Origin: Labrenzia sp. VG12
GTDB lineage: Bacteria > Pseudomonadota > Alphaproteobacteria > Rhizobiales > Stappiaceae
Assembly (NCBI RefSeq): GCF_002237595.1
Contig: NZ_CP022529.1
Location: 5,734,001-5,798,000, forward strand
Length of the DNA: 64,000 nt
Direction of reading: 5' to 3'
Part shown: positions 44,634 through 53,380 of the stretch, in pieces
How the letters are laid out: every line of letters begins with the position of its first letter
Numbering within the stretch: the first letter of the stretch is position 1
The notes under the pieces: model-generated
Told to the model about the DNA's origin: nothing
The model's input: the letters and a program-made list of their open reading frames with translations, nothing else
The model's database searches: none
Made by a program: the position numbers and the translations under genes

Positions 44634-47600
44634 ATGGATATCGGTAACAAATCCCGCGGCTTTCTCGAACTGCTGGTTCGCCACGCCAATGCGGCCAACC
44701 TGATCATGGCCGTCATGGTGCTCTTTGGCGTCTATGGTTTTGCCAAGCTCAACACCCAGTTCTTCCCGACCATCAAGACCGACCGGATCGCGGTTTCGAT
44801 TTCCTGGCCCGGCGCCAGCGCGGAAGATGTCGCCTCCAACATTCTGGAAGTGATCGAACCGGAACTGCGTTTCATCGACGGGCTCGACGAAATCGTCTCC
44901 TATGGCCGCGAAGGCAGTGCCTCTGTTCAGATGGAGTTCATCGAAGGCACCAACATGCAGCAGGCGCTGTCCGATGTGGAACAGGCCGTTGCCGGTGTCA
45001 CCACGCTGCCGGTGGATTCCGAAACACCGGTCGTCGCCGCTTCGACCTTCACCGATGGCGTCGCGACGCTGGCCCTGCGCGGTCCCTTCACCGAACAAGC
45101 GCTGAAGGTGTTCGCGCGTCAGATGCGCGACGACCTCTTGGCGCGCGGCATCGACAAGGTCGAACTCTATGGCTACCGGTCTCCGGAATATCTGGTCGAG
45201 ATCCCGGAGCGCGAACTGCGCCGTCTCGACCTGACCATTGCCGACGTTTCCAGTCAGATCGCCGGCAACACGATCGATCTGCCGGCGGGCAATCTCGACG
45301 GGGCTGTGGAGCGGCAGATCCGGGCGCTTTCGGAGGAACGATCGCCCGATGCGGTCGGGCGTGTGGAGGTCAAGGCCTTTGCTTCGGGCGAAAAGACGCT
45401 GGTGAAAGACATCGGTACGGTCGTCCGCGACTTTGATTCCAGCGAGAACCAGGGCTTTTCCGGCGGTGAGCGGGCGGTGGAACTGCAGATCCTGCGCACG
45501 GAAAAGACCGACACGATCAAGGCCGCCAAGATCGTCGACGACTATCTGGCGGAAATGACCCCACAGCTGCCGCAAAGCCTTGAGATCCTGAAATATGACG
45601 TGCGGGCCGATGCCGTTGAGGGCCGCATCACCCTGCTGCTTGAGAACGGCCTGTCTGGTCTGGTGCTGGTTGTCGGCATCCTGTTCCTGTTCCTGAATGC
45701 CCGGATCGCCTTCTGGGTGGCCGCCGGCATTCCGGTCGCCATGATGGCAACGGTCGGGATCATGTGGCTGATGGGCGAAAGCATCAACATGATCTCGCTG
45801 TTCGCGCTGATCATGATGCTGGGCGTGATTGTTGATGACGCCATTGTCGTCGGCGAACATACGGCGACCCGGCGTAGCCTCGGCGACAGTCCGGGCGATG
45901 CGGCGGTCAATGGCGCCACCACGATGCTGGCGCCGATCTTTGCCGCCAGCCTCACCACCATCGCCGCGTTTTTGCCGATCCTGCTGGTGAGCGACGTGCT
46001 TGGCCAGATCATGGGAACGCTTCCCGTGGTTGTCGTTGCCGTCGTGATTGCCTCGCTGATCGAATGTTTCCTGGTCCTGCCCGGACACCTCTCGCATGCG
46101 ATGGAGAACCGCCCGGGCTGGAGCTGGTGGCGTGTCGTCATCCTGGCCGCGATCCCGGCGATATTCGTGACGGCGCTGGTGTCCCAGCCGGACATGTCCG
46201 TGCCGCCCTATTTCGACCTGATCGACGACCCGCTGCGGGCTTTCCGGGATACGGTAGGTCTCGTGCCGTTCGAGCTGGTGATCATCCTGTCCTGCTTCCT
46301 GCTGGCCGTCGGCTTCGAGACGCTGCTGATGGCGCTGCGCCGATCGAAAAAACGTCGCGGTGCCTATGAGCGTCCGGGCTGGTTCCGCCGGGGCTTCGAT
46401 GCAGGGTTTGGCTGGGTGCGTGACTTCCCCTTCCGAGCCTTCGTGACCGCGGCCGTCAACTGGCGCTATGTCACCCTTGCCGTTGCGGTTGCCGCCATGA
46501 TCCTGGCCGTTGGCCTAGTGCGCGGTGGCCGGGTCGGCTTCACCTTCTTCCCGTCGCCGGAAGCGGAAAACCTAACAGCCTCGATCTTCTTCCATGCCGG
46601 CATTCCCGAAGACGAGGCCATTGCCGGCATCTTCCGGATCGAGGACGCCCTGACCCGGGCAGAAGCCCAACTCACGGAGGGCACCGATCAGGAGCTGGTG
46701 GTTGCCACCTATGCAACGCTCGGCAAGGCCGGCAACAATCGCGGCGACAATGTTGCCAACATAACCGTGCAGCTCAGCCGCTCCGAAGACCGAACGATCC
46801 GCACGCCCGACATCGTCCGGGCCTGGCGGGCCGCCTTGCCGGAAATTCCCGGTACGTCGCGGATCGCCATTGCCGAGCGGCGGGGCGGACCTCCCGGGCG
46901 CGACCTGGATGTGCGTCTCACCGGTGCGCCCTTGAACGATCTGAAAGCCGCCGCCCAGGAACTGCAGCAGGAGCTATCCGGCTTCCCGGGCACCAGCGGT
47001 GTCGAGGACGATCTGCCCTATGGCAAGCCGGAACTAGTGGTCGAGCTGACCCCGCGCGGCCACGCGCTCGGCTTCACGGTGGAAAGCGCCGCCCGTCAGA
47101 TCCGCAACGCCTTTGAAGGCAACATTGCCCGGCGCTTTGCCGAAGGTGACGAAGAAGTTGCGGTCCGCGTCAAGCAGGTCTTCGACCAGGACGGCACCGC
47201 AGCGCTCCGGCAACTGTCGCTCAAGACCCCGGCGGGGGACTTCATTCCTCTGACCGAAGTGGTCCGGCTGACGGATGATCAGGGTTTTTCCGTCATTCTG
47301 AGGCGTGACGGCCGGACGATTGTCTCCGTGGTGGCCGACGTCGACAGCACGGTCACGTCCAACACGGAGATCATCGCCGAACTCAGCAAGGACTTCCTGC
47401 CGAGCCTCGCCGACCGCTATGGCCTGGACTATTCCTTTGCCGGCCGGGCGGAAGAGCAGTCCAATGCGTTTTCCGATCTCCTGACCGGGGTCATGCTGGC
47501 CGTTGTCGGCATCTACATCATCCTGGCGGCGATCTTTTCCAGCTATTCGCGGCCCATCGTGGTCATGTCGATCATCCCCTTCGGCATTGTCGGGGCGATC

Positions 47601-48035
47601 GTCGGTCACTGGGTGATGGGCTTCAACCTGACCATCCTCAGCATGATCGGACTGCTGGGTCTGGCCGGTATCCTGGTCAACAACTCGATCATCCTGGTCG
47701 CCCGGTTCGAGGAACGCCGCAAGACAGGCGAGGATCTGAACTCCGCCGCCGTCGGATCCAGCTGTGACCGACTGCGCGCCGTGCTGCTGACTTCGCTGAC
47801 GACAATTGGCGGTCTCTTGCCGCTGATGTTCGAAACCAGTCTGCAGGCCCAGTTCCTGTTGCCGATGGCAATCACCATCGTCTTCGGCCTCGGCACGGCG
47901 ACGGCCCTCGTTCTGGTGCTGGTGCCGGCCCTGATCAAGATCGGCGATGACCTCGGCAGTCTGGTCAGGCTGCGGCGCCGGCCGCCACCCGAGGCTCTGC
48001 GGTCCGCCGGCCGGGATCTGACGCCTGCCGAATAG
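44634..48035 (+). CDS. RND-family efflux transporter, enlarged
   Basis: A 1133-residue inner-membrane proton-driven exporter. Standard elements are TM1 near 22-40, two large periplasmic loops, the proton-relay helix with LGVIVDDAIVVGEH, and a second half ending LAGILVNNSIILVARFEERR. It is about 90 residues longer than common RND pumps. The excess lies between TM6 and TM7 (about residues 487-605), with two added hydrophobic segments (VVILAAIPAIFVTALV and LVIILSCFLLAVGFETLL) and a basic cytoplasmic stretch. Substrates are unknown; it is of the multidrug/hydrophobe group, not the heavy-metal group. Confidence 0.92.
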   Translation: MDIGNKSRGFLELLVRHANAANLIMAVMVLFGVYGFAKLNTQFFPTIKTDRIAVSISWPGASAEDVASNILEVIEPELRFIDGLDEIVSYGREGSASVQMEFIEGTNMQQALSDVEQAVAGVTTLPVDSETPVVAASTFTDGVATLALRGPFTEQALKVFARQMRDDLLARGIDKVELYGYRSPEYLVEIPERELRRLDLTIADVSSQIAGNTIDLPAGNLDGAVERQIRALSEERSPDAVGRVEVKAFASGEKTLVKDIGTVVRDFDSSENQGFSGGERAVELQILRTEKTDTIKAAKIVDDYLAEMTPQLPQSLEILKYDVRADAVEGRITLLLENGLSGLVLVVGILFLFLNARIAFWVAAGIPVAMMATVGIMWLMGESINMISLFALIMMLGVIVDDAIVVGEHTATRRSLGDSPGDAAVNGATTMLAPIFAASLTTIAAFLPILLVSDVLGQIMGTLPVVVVAVVIASLIECFLVLPGHLSHAMENRPGWSWWRVVILAAIPAIFVTALVSQPDMSVPPYFDLIDDPLRAFRDTVGLVPFELVIILSCFLLAVGFETLLMALRRSKKRRGAYERPGWFRRGFDAGFGWVRDFPFRAFVTAAVNWRYVTLAVAVAAMILAVGLVRGGRVGFTFFPSPEAENLTASIFFHAGIPEDEAIAGIFRIEDALTRAEAQLTEGTDQELVVATYATLGKAGNNRGDNVANITVQLSRSEDRTIRTPDIVRAWRAALPEIPGTSRIAIAERRGGPPGRDLDVRLTGAPLNDLKAAAQELQQELSGFPGTSGVEDDLPYGKPELVVELTPRGHALGFTVESAARQIRNAFEGNIARRFAEGDEEVAVRVKQVFDQDGTAALRQLSLKTPAGDFIPLTEVVRLTDDQGFSVILRRDGRTIVSVVADVDSTVTSNTEIIAELSKDFLPSLADRYGLDYSFAGRAEEQSNAFSDLLTGVMLAVVGIYIILAAIFSSYSRPIVVMSIIPFGIVGAIVGHWVMGFNLTILSMIGLLGLAGILVNNSIILVARFEERRKTGEDLNSAAVGSSCDRLRAVLLTSLTTIGGLLPLMFETSLQAQFLLPMAITIVFGLGTATALVLVLVPALIKIGDDLGSLVRLRRRPPPEALRSAGRDLTPAE

Positions 48036-48050
48036 ACAGCGGCCGAAGGA

Positions 48051-48695
48051 TCAGCCGAGGCGCTTGGCAAAGGCAGCCGTTGCCTTTGCCGCTTGCCTGA
48101 TGTTGCCGTCGAGCGTTGCCGGCGACTTGCCGCGCGGGCCGAAATCGTGATTGCCGTCTTCCAGATAGGTCAGGGCCACATGATCCGGCACTGTGATGGC
48201 CTCGATCTCGGCGCGTGAGCCGAACGGATCGCGATCCCCTTGCAGGATTTGCACCGGCCGTTTGGCCTCTTCCAGCGGCGCCAGGCGCCAGTCCGCATCC
48301 GGCTTTCCGGTCGGATGAAACGGATAGCCGAAACAGGCAACACCCTTGACGCGGCCGGGCAGGGAGCCGCCGCCGGCCAGCATTGCCGCCACACGGCCGC
48401 CCATGGATTTGCCGCCGACCAGCAGGAGGCCGTCGCTCTCACCCATCAGGGCCTGCAGGGCGGTCTGAAACTCGCCGATCAGCTTGTCGGCGCGCGGCGG
48501 CGGTTTTTTGGGGCCGCCTGTTCGCCGGCCCGCCATATAAGCAAATTCAAAGCGCGCGACAGCAATCCCTTCGGCTGAAAGCGCGGCGGCCAGCTTTTCC
48601 ATGAAGGTGGAATCCATCTGCGCTCCAGCGCCATGGGCCAGCAGCAGGGTTGCAGCCGGGTCGGTGTCGGGACGGGTCCATAAAAAGGCGGTCAT
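48051..48695 (-). CDS. Alpha/beta hydrolase of the KANL3/Tex30-like family
   Basis: A 214-residue alpha/beta hydrolase. It begins LLLAHGAGAQMDSTFMEKLA with the oxyanion-hole HGAGA, has the nucleophile elbow GGKSMGGR (Ser), and ends with the acid in LQGDRDPFG and the catalytic His in GNHDFGPRGKS. The start MTAFLWTRPDTD at 48695 avoids overlap with the divergent gene. Substrate unknown, likely a small ester. Confidence 0.82.
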   Translation of the reverse strand: MTAFLWTRPDTDPAATLLLAHGAGAQMDSTFMEKLAAALSAEGIAVARFEFAYMAGRRTGGPKKPPPRADKLIGEFQTALQALMGESDGLLLVGGKSMGGRVAAMLAGGGSLPGRVKGVACFGYPFHPTGKPDADWRLAPLEEAKRPVQILQGDRDPFGSRAEIEAITVPDHVALTYLEDGNHDFGPRGKSPATLDGNIRQAAKATAAFAKRLG

Positions 48696-48772
48696 GGTGA
48701 TGTGATCTGTCGCAGAGGCAGGAACTGTATAGAAGGATATGGTTTCATCTGCCGTAAAGAAGCGCCATCTGA

Positions 48773-49660
48773 ATGGCAAGCGGCTTCGACAAGGACGACC
48801 GGATTTCGGGAATGTTTGACCAGATCGATATAAACCAGCTGCGCATGGCCTGTTTTGGCGGCATCTTTCTGGTCATGGCCCTCCTGGAAGTGTGGTTGCC
48901 GCGCCGGGGGCTCAAAAGCGGCCGTCTGAAGCGCTGGCCTACCAACTGGGGACTGATCGTTCTGGATGCCACGCTGGTGCGACTGATCTTTCCGATCGGC
49001 GGTGTCGGTCTTGCCCTTCTGGCGCAGGAACAGGGCTGGGGCCTCTTCGGTCTTTTCGGCTGGTCCGGCGGACTGGCCGGCCTGATGACTTTCCTGCTGC
49101 TTGACCTGGCCGTCTGGTTCCAGCACCTGGTCTCCCACAAGGTGCCGCTTTTCTGGCGCTTGCACCGGGTCCACCACGCCGACAGCGAGGTCGATGCGAC
49201 AACGGCCCTGCGCTTCCACCCGATCGAGATCCTGCTGTCCTTTGTCTGGAAGGGCGCGGTGATCGTCGCGCTTGGCGGGCCGTGGGAAGCGGTCTTGATC
49301 TTCGAGATCGTCCTGAACGGCTCGGCGGTCTTCGGCCATGCCAACATCCGCATTCCGGAGCGTACCGACCGGATGCTGCGCTGGCTGATCGTCACGCCGG
49401 ACATGCACCGGATCCACCATTCGGTGATCCAGCGGGAGACCGACAGCAATTACGGCTTCTATCTCTCCGTCTGGGACCGCCTCTTCGGGACCTACACACA
49501 TGACCCGGAAAAAGGCCATGACGGAATGGAGATCGGCCTCGGCCCGTCCCTGACACCCAGAGCCCATTCTTTCCCCTTCAGCCTGATGATCCCGTTCGTG
49601 AATAGCAACGAACAGAAACGGCAAGGGGATGATGAACGCGGCGCATCAACAGACAGCTGA
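48773..49660 (+). CDS. Sterol desaturase/fatty acid hydroxylase-family protein
   Basis: A 295-residue membrane enzyme of the di-iron fatty acid hydroxylase superfamily. Several membrane segments surround the His clusters: FQHLVSHKVPLFWRLHRVHH, FHP and MHRIHHSVIQRETDSNYGF. Such enzymes hydroxylate lipids or carotenoids using O2. The specific substrate cannot be told; ornithine-lipid or hopanoid-type lipids are possible in alphaproteobacteria. It is divergent from the hydrolase gene. Confidence 0.85.
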   Translation: MASGFDKDDRISGMFDQIDINQLRMACFGGIFLVMALLEVWLPRRGLKSGRLKRWPTNWGLIVLDATLVRLIFPIGGVGLALLAQEQGWGLFGLFGWSGGLAGLMTFLLLDLAVWFQHLVSHKVPLFWRLHRVHHADSEVDATTALRFHPIEILLSFVWKGAVIVALGGPWEAVLIFEIVLNGSAVFGHANIRIPERTDRMLRWLIVTPDMHRIHHSVIQRETDSNYGFYLSVWDRLFGTYTHDPEKGHDGMEIGLGPSLTPRAHSFPFSLMIPFVNSNEQKRQGDDERGASTDS

Positions 49661-49668
49661 GCCCGTTT

Positions 49669-50532
49669 TCAATAAAAGCTTTGCGGGAAATAGCGCAGAT
49701 AGAGTTCGCGGTAGATGCCCTTCTGGTGCAACTGGCGCAGGGCATAGGTGAGGGCGGCGGCCCGTTCCGGGTCATCGGCGCGGGTGGCAATCGCCATGCC
49801 TTCATCGAAATATCCCGGTTCCAGCCAGGGGCCTCCGGCAAAGCTGCAACAGTTTTCCGCCGCCTCGCTCGGCAGCCAGAAAGACAGGCTGAGCCCGTCG
49901 CCGAAATGGGCATCCACCTCGCCCGCCCTCAGGGCGTCGCGTGCGTCCTGCGCGGTTTCAAAGCTGACGGTCTCCGCATCGGGAAAGAACCGCTCGGCAA
50001 AGGCCTCGAAACGGGAGCCTGCCTCGACCGCGATTTTCCTGCCGCCAAGCGCCTGCTCGTCGAAGCTCTCCAGATCGTCGGTCAGCACCACGAAGCGGGC
50101 GGGCAGTTTCAGATAGTCTTCGGTGAAGTTGAGCTGACCGGCACCGGGCCGGTTGCGGGAAAGACCGGCAATGATCGCGTCGCCTTCTTCCTCGTCCAGC
50201 GCCTTTATCAGAACGTCGAACAGCTTCAGCCTGAGCGCACAGGAACTGCCGAGCTCCTGGCAGAGCGCGCGGGCCAGATCGACGTTGAAGCCGGTCAGGC
50301 GGCCTTGAGGATCGCGGAAGACAAACGGCGGATAGCGGTCGATCGCCAGGAACTGGATCCGGTCCGGAATGGAGGTCGGCCGGTCATGAACGGCCTTCGG
50401 GTCCCAGAAATTCGGCACGCGCACATCCGGCTCCTGAGCAAATGCGTCCTGGCCCGACACGCTCAGGAGAAGGGCCAGCAATCCGCCACACAGTTGCTTG
50501 CGAAATTTGAAAAGAGCTCGTGAAATGGGCAC
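49669..50532 (-). CDS. Periplasmic solute-binding protein, family 3 (second orphan)
   Basis: A 287-residue secreted protein with signal peptide ending near DAFAQ. The mature region has IQFLAIDRYPPFVFRDPQGRLTGFNVDLARALCQELG, the family 3 start, then FVVLTDDLESFDEQALGGRKIAVEAGS. It has no transporter neighbour, like the copies at 2.4 kb and 53.4 kb. The ligand is probably an amino acid or organic acid. Confidence 0.82.
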   Translation of the reverse strand: MPISRALFKFRKQLCGGLLALLLSVSGQDAFAQEPDVRVPNFWDPKAVHDRPTSIPDRIQFLAIDRYPPFVFRDPQGRLTGFNVDLARALCQELGSSCALRLKLFDVLIKALDEEEGDAIIAGLSRNRPGAGQLNFTEDYLKLPARFVVLTDDLESFDEQALGGRKIAVEAGSRFEAFAERFFPDAETVSFETAQDARDALRAGEVDAHFGDGLSLSFWLPSEAAENCCSFAGGPWLEPGYFDEGMAIATRADDPERAAALTYALRQLHQKGIYRELYLRYFPQSFY

Positions 50533-50677
50533 GCGGCCGGGTCCGTTCCGTGTCTGATCAGGTCCGGCTTCAGCGAACCGGGATTCGTTGCCTCAAGACT
50601 ATCGCGAACAAGCGGGGCTTGTCAGCCCGATGCGACCCGAAGTGATCAGACTTCTTGTTGTAACTCTTCCCCCTCGG

Positions 50678-50820
50678 GTGTCGTCCCGGACTTGCTCCGG
50701 GACCCACTCGTTTCCAGAGCGATGGAACCGGTGGGAGGCGTTGCCGCAGAACACTCATGGCGCCAGCAAGTGGGCCCGCGAGTAGGCCCCGGATCGCGCT
50801 GCGCTTGTCCGGGGTGACAC
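50678..50820. repeat. Composite inverted-repeat element, family B copy 1
   Basis: A 143-bp element with ends GTGTCGTCCCGG and CCGGGGTGACAC. The left end is a small hairpin (TCCCGGACTTGCTCCGGGA) and the right end another (GGCCCCGG...CCGGGG), with CCACTCG and CGAGTAGG between them. The core has the GGAACCGGTGGGAGGCG block shared with the other B copies. The whole 50533-51233 gap has no gene that I can support. Confidence 0.75.
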
Positions 50821-50930
50821 CAGAGCGCTGCCGTCTCCCAGTTGCCATCAACGCAATGAGTTGATGACATCAGAGAGGGAGAGGCGATTACGATCCGTGG
50901 GCCAGCCCCCGGAGCGTTGCCTTCCCCTCA

Positions 50931-51047
50931 GTGTCATCCCGGACTTGATCCGGGACCCACTCGTTTCCAGAGCAATGGAACCGGTGGGAGGCGCTGCTGC
51001 GAAACACTCATGGCATCAGCAAGCGGCCCCGCGAGTAGGCCCCGGAG
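50931..51047. repeat. Family B element copy 2, right end missing, tandem
   Basis: Starts GTGTCATCCCGGACTTGA and runs to CGAGTAGGCCCCGG, where it joins directly to the GAGCGTCGCCTTCCCCTCA segment that also precedes the next copy. The unit repeats with a 133-bp period (starts 50931 and 51064), a direct tandem duplication. Confidence 0.7.
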
Positions 51048-51063
51048 CGTCGCCTTCCCCTCA

Positions 51064-51207
51064 GTGTCATCCCGGACTTGATCCGGGATCCACTCGTTTC
51101 CAGAGCTATGAAACCGGTGGGAGGCGGTGCTGCAAAACACCCATGGCGTCAGCAAGCTGCACTTCGAGTAGGCCCCGGATCTGCGCTGCGCTTGTCCGGG
51201 GTGACAC
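51064..51207. repeat. Family B element copy 3, complete
   Basis: A 144-bp element from GTGTCATCCCGG to CCGGGGTGACAC with both hairpin ends intact, ending 27 bp from the Lrp gene stop codon. Same structure as copy 1. Confidence 0.75.
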
Positions 51208-51233
51208 CCATGGAGTGTTGAGGCTTTGGTCCG

Positions 51234-51680
51234 CTATTCCACTTCCGGATCATAGGAGCGCAGGACGACGATCGTGTCGAAGCCCTTGATCTCTTCGGCA
51301 TAAAAATGCCGTTCGGTGAAAGCGGCATAGGCCTCCATGGAGGCGCACTCGATGGTGAGCACCAGGTCGGCCTTGCCGGTGACGTGGTAGAGCTTCTTCA
51401 CCTCCGGCAGCTTCAATAGCTTTTCGCGGGCGCGGGCGTTCCGCTCCGGCTGACCGCGCACCATTTCCAGCATCGCCAGAAGGGTGACGGTGGTCCCGGT
51501 CACTTCAGGCGCCAGGATGGCGATCTCCTTCCGGATGGCCCCAATCTCCCGCAGCCGCTGCACCCGGCGCAGGCAGGCCGCCGGCGACAGGCCGACTTTC
51601 TCGGAAAGTTCCTTGCCGGTCTGGCGTGCATCCAGACTGAGCAGCCGCAACAGCTGATGATCGAAATCGTCGAGATCCAT
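51234..51680 (-). CDS. Lrp/AsnC-family regulator
   Basis: A 148-residue feast/famine regulator. The N-terminal HTH is DFDHQLLRLLSLDARQTGKELSEKVGLSPAACLRRVQRL in pattern, followed by an RAM domain (YHVTGKADLVLTIECASMEAYAAF). It probably senses an amino acid. The divergent neighbour at 51828 is a DUF1127 gene. I chose ATG 51680; a TTG 15 bp upstream is an alternative. Confidence 0.9.
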   Translation of the reverse strand: MDLDDFDHQLLRLLSLDARQTGKELSEKVGLSPAACLRRVQRLREIGAIRKEIAILAPEVTGTTVTLLAMLEMVRGQPERNARAREKLLKLPEVKKLYHVTGKADLVLTIECASMEAYAAFTERHFYAEEIKGFDTIVVLRSYDPEVE

Positions 51681-51827
51681 GAATTCGGGTTCCAATTGCA
51701 GGTTTTGTGAAAAACTATCGGAAAATGGATGTATATGCGATTATTTCTCTCAATCGCAAGAAAATTGCGCACCGTTCGCGTCGGCGCTGCATAGGCTTGT
51801 TGCATCGATCCAAGAAGGAGCAAGACC

Positions 51828-52055
51828 ATGACCGACCAGACCCTGACCCCGAGACTTCTCACTGTAACAACGGCCCCCAGGGGCGTTCGGAATGCGGGAT
51901 CATTCGGGCACTTCCTTGAAACCCTCACCCGCCTGCTGCGCCGTCGCCGCGACCGCGCGCACCTGTCCGAGTTGCCGGATTACCTTCTGGAAGATATCGG
52001 GCTGACGCGGGCGGATGTGCCAGGGAACCCACCGGTCGAGGAGGGGTGGCGGTGA
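51828..52055 (+). CDS. DUF1127 small protein
   Basis: A 75-residue protein whose C-terminal half is the DUF1127 domain: RRRRDRAHLSELPDYLLEDIGLTRADV. Such short arginine-rich proteins occur in many copies in alphaproteobacteria and can bind RNA and affect phosphate and carbon metabolism (established for some rhizobial members). AAGGAG lies before the ATG. Confidence 0.85.
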   Translation: MTDQTLTPRLLTVTTAPRGVRNAGSFGHFLETLTRLLRRRRDRAHLSELPDYLLEDIGLTRADVPGNPPVEEGWR

Positions 52056-52079
52056 TGCACGAAATCGATGAAGAAAAAA

Positions 52080-52153
52080 TGGAGCGGGTGAAGGGAATCG
52101 AACCCTCGTCTTAAGCTTGGGAAGCTCCTGCTCTACCATTGAGCTACACCCGC
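52080..52153 (-). tRNA. tRNA-Gly (CCC)
   Basis: A 74-base tRNA with encoded CCA. The acceptor GCGGGTG pairs with CACCCGC; D arm GCTCAATGGTAGAGC; anticodon loop TTCCCAA gives anticodon CCC; T arm AGGGTTCGATTCCCT. The lower anticodon stem has one mismatch (27-43) and one G-T pair, and the discriminator is T. T6 directly follows the CCA on the minus strand, a terminator. Confidence 0.93.
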
Positions 52154-52339
52154 TGATCCGGTCCCTGTCAAGGCCGAGCCCGCTTTCTGCGCCGATCCTA
52201 TTTGCCTGTCAAGCAGGCTTCGCCGGGGATCACGGCTTTTCCCGGTTCGGTTTGATCTTGCACTGCGGCAGAGAAATCGCCATGTTCCGCCCGGCGCGGC
52301 AGAAAGCCGCCGGAACTTCTAGATATTCGGGTCGGCTTT

Positions 52340-53140
52340 ATGCGAAATCAGGTCAAGGCGCTGGTCACGTCGCGCACATGGGAATTCTGCATCATCGGGA
52401 TCATCGTCCTGAATGCGGTGACGCTGGGGCTGGAAACCAGCCATGCGGTCATGAACAGCATCGGCCCGGCCCTGGTCCTGATCGACCAGATCATTCTCGG
52501 CATCTTCGTGATCGAGCTGGCCCTGCGCCTCTTTGCCCACGGTGCAAAGTTCTTCCGCGATCCCTGGAGCCTTTTTGATTTCGCCATTGTCGCGATCGCG
52601 CTGCTGCCCTCCAACGGGCCGCTCGCCGTGCTGCGCTCGCTGCGCATCCTGCGTGTGCTGCGGCTCATTTCCGTGGTGCCGTCGCTCCGCCGCGTGATTG
52701 GCGGCCTGATCGCTGCCTTGCCGGGCATGGGCTCGATTGTCGTCCTGATGGCACTGGTCTTTTATGTGTTCGGCGTCATGGCGACCAAACTGTTCGGCGC
52801 CAGCTTTCCCGAATGGTTTGGCGACCTCGGGGCCTCGCTCTATACGCTCTTCCAGATCATGACGCTGGAAAGCTGGTCCATGGGCATCGTCCGGCCGGTG
52901 ATGGAACAATACCCCTATTCCTGGCTGTTCTTCGTGCCTTTCATCCTGTGCACGGCCTTCACGGTGCTGAACCTTTTCATCGGTATCATCGTCTCGGCGA
53001 TGCAGGAGGAGCACGAGGCGGAGGCCGATGCCAACCGCCAGGCGATCCACGACGAGACCGGCCTGATCCTGGAAGAGGTCAAGGCCATGCGCGCGGAACT
53101 CAGCCAGCTGCGCGCCGAGGTCGAGCGCACCCGGGCCTGA
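52340..53140 (+). CDS. Voltage-gated sodium channel, bacterial single-domain
   Basis: A 266-residue channel subunit that should form a tetramer. Six membrane segments are visible: S1 about 15-33, S2 46-64, S3 79-90, S4 97-117, S5 130-149, S6 195-219. The S4 voltage sensor has Arg99, 102, 105 and 108, one every three residues. The selectivity filter TLESWS (175-180) is the same as in known bacterial sodium channels of the NavAb/NavMs type. A C-terminal heptad-like coiled coil (about 230-262) follows, as in those channels. No ribosome site is clear before the ATG. Confidence 0.92.
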   Translation: MRNQVKALVTSRTWEFCIIGIIVLNAVTLGLETSHAVMNSIGPALVLIDQIILGIFVIELALRLFAHGAKFFRDPWSLFDFAIVAIALLPSNGPLAVLRSLRILRVLRLISVVPSLRRVIGGLIAALPGMGSIVVLMALVFYVFGVMATKLFGASFPEWFGDLGASLYTLFQIMTLESWSMGIVRPVMEQYPYSWLFFVPFILCTAFTVLNLFIGIIVSAMQEEHEAEADANRQAIHDETGLILEEVKAMRAELSQLRAEVERTRA

Positions 53141-53145
53141 CCCGG

Positions 53146-53268
53146 TCAGTAGCCGCCACGGTCTTCGGACTCGCGCGGCTCGGGCGCCGGCACGCCGGAG
53201 CCGGTGGACTGGCAGCCGGCCAGCATTGAGGCAAGGGCAAGGACGATCAGGGCGATGTTCAGCTTCAT
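53146..53268 (-). CDS. Small lipoprotein, 40 residues
   Basis: A 40-residue lipoprotein: MKLNIALIVLALASMLAGCQ in which LAGC is the lipobox, followed by a short Pro/Glu/Gly tail ending GGY. AGGAG lies six bases before the ATG. It resembles entericidin-like or other tiny outer-membrane lipoproteins. No function known. Confidence 0.75.
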   Translation of the reverse strand: MKLNIALIVLALASMLAGCQSTGSGVPAPEPRESEDRGGY

Positions 53269-53380
53269 GATGGGCTCCTGCGAGATGGGTTCAACCGTTT
53301 ACGCTGGAACAGCCCTCAGCCGATCATTGTCTTGAGACGTCGGATGTTGTCGGGTGCCAACCGGCAAACCAGAGCAGTCG

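Noticed and set aside
44439..46097. Open frame of 552 codons opposite the RND genes
   Set aside because: Antisense to two certain genes, rich in His/Arg/Gly as expected of a complement frame.
52080..53140. Genomic island at tRNA-Gly
   Set aside because: No integrase, direct repeat of the tRNA 3' end or change in composition was found beside the tRNA.
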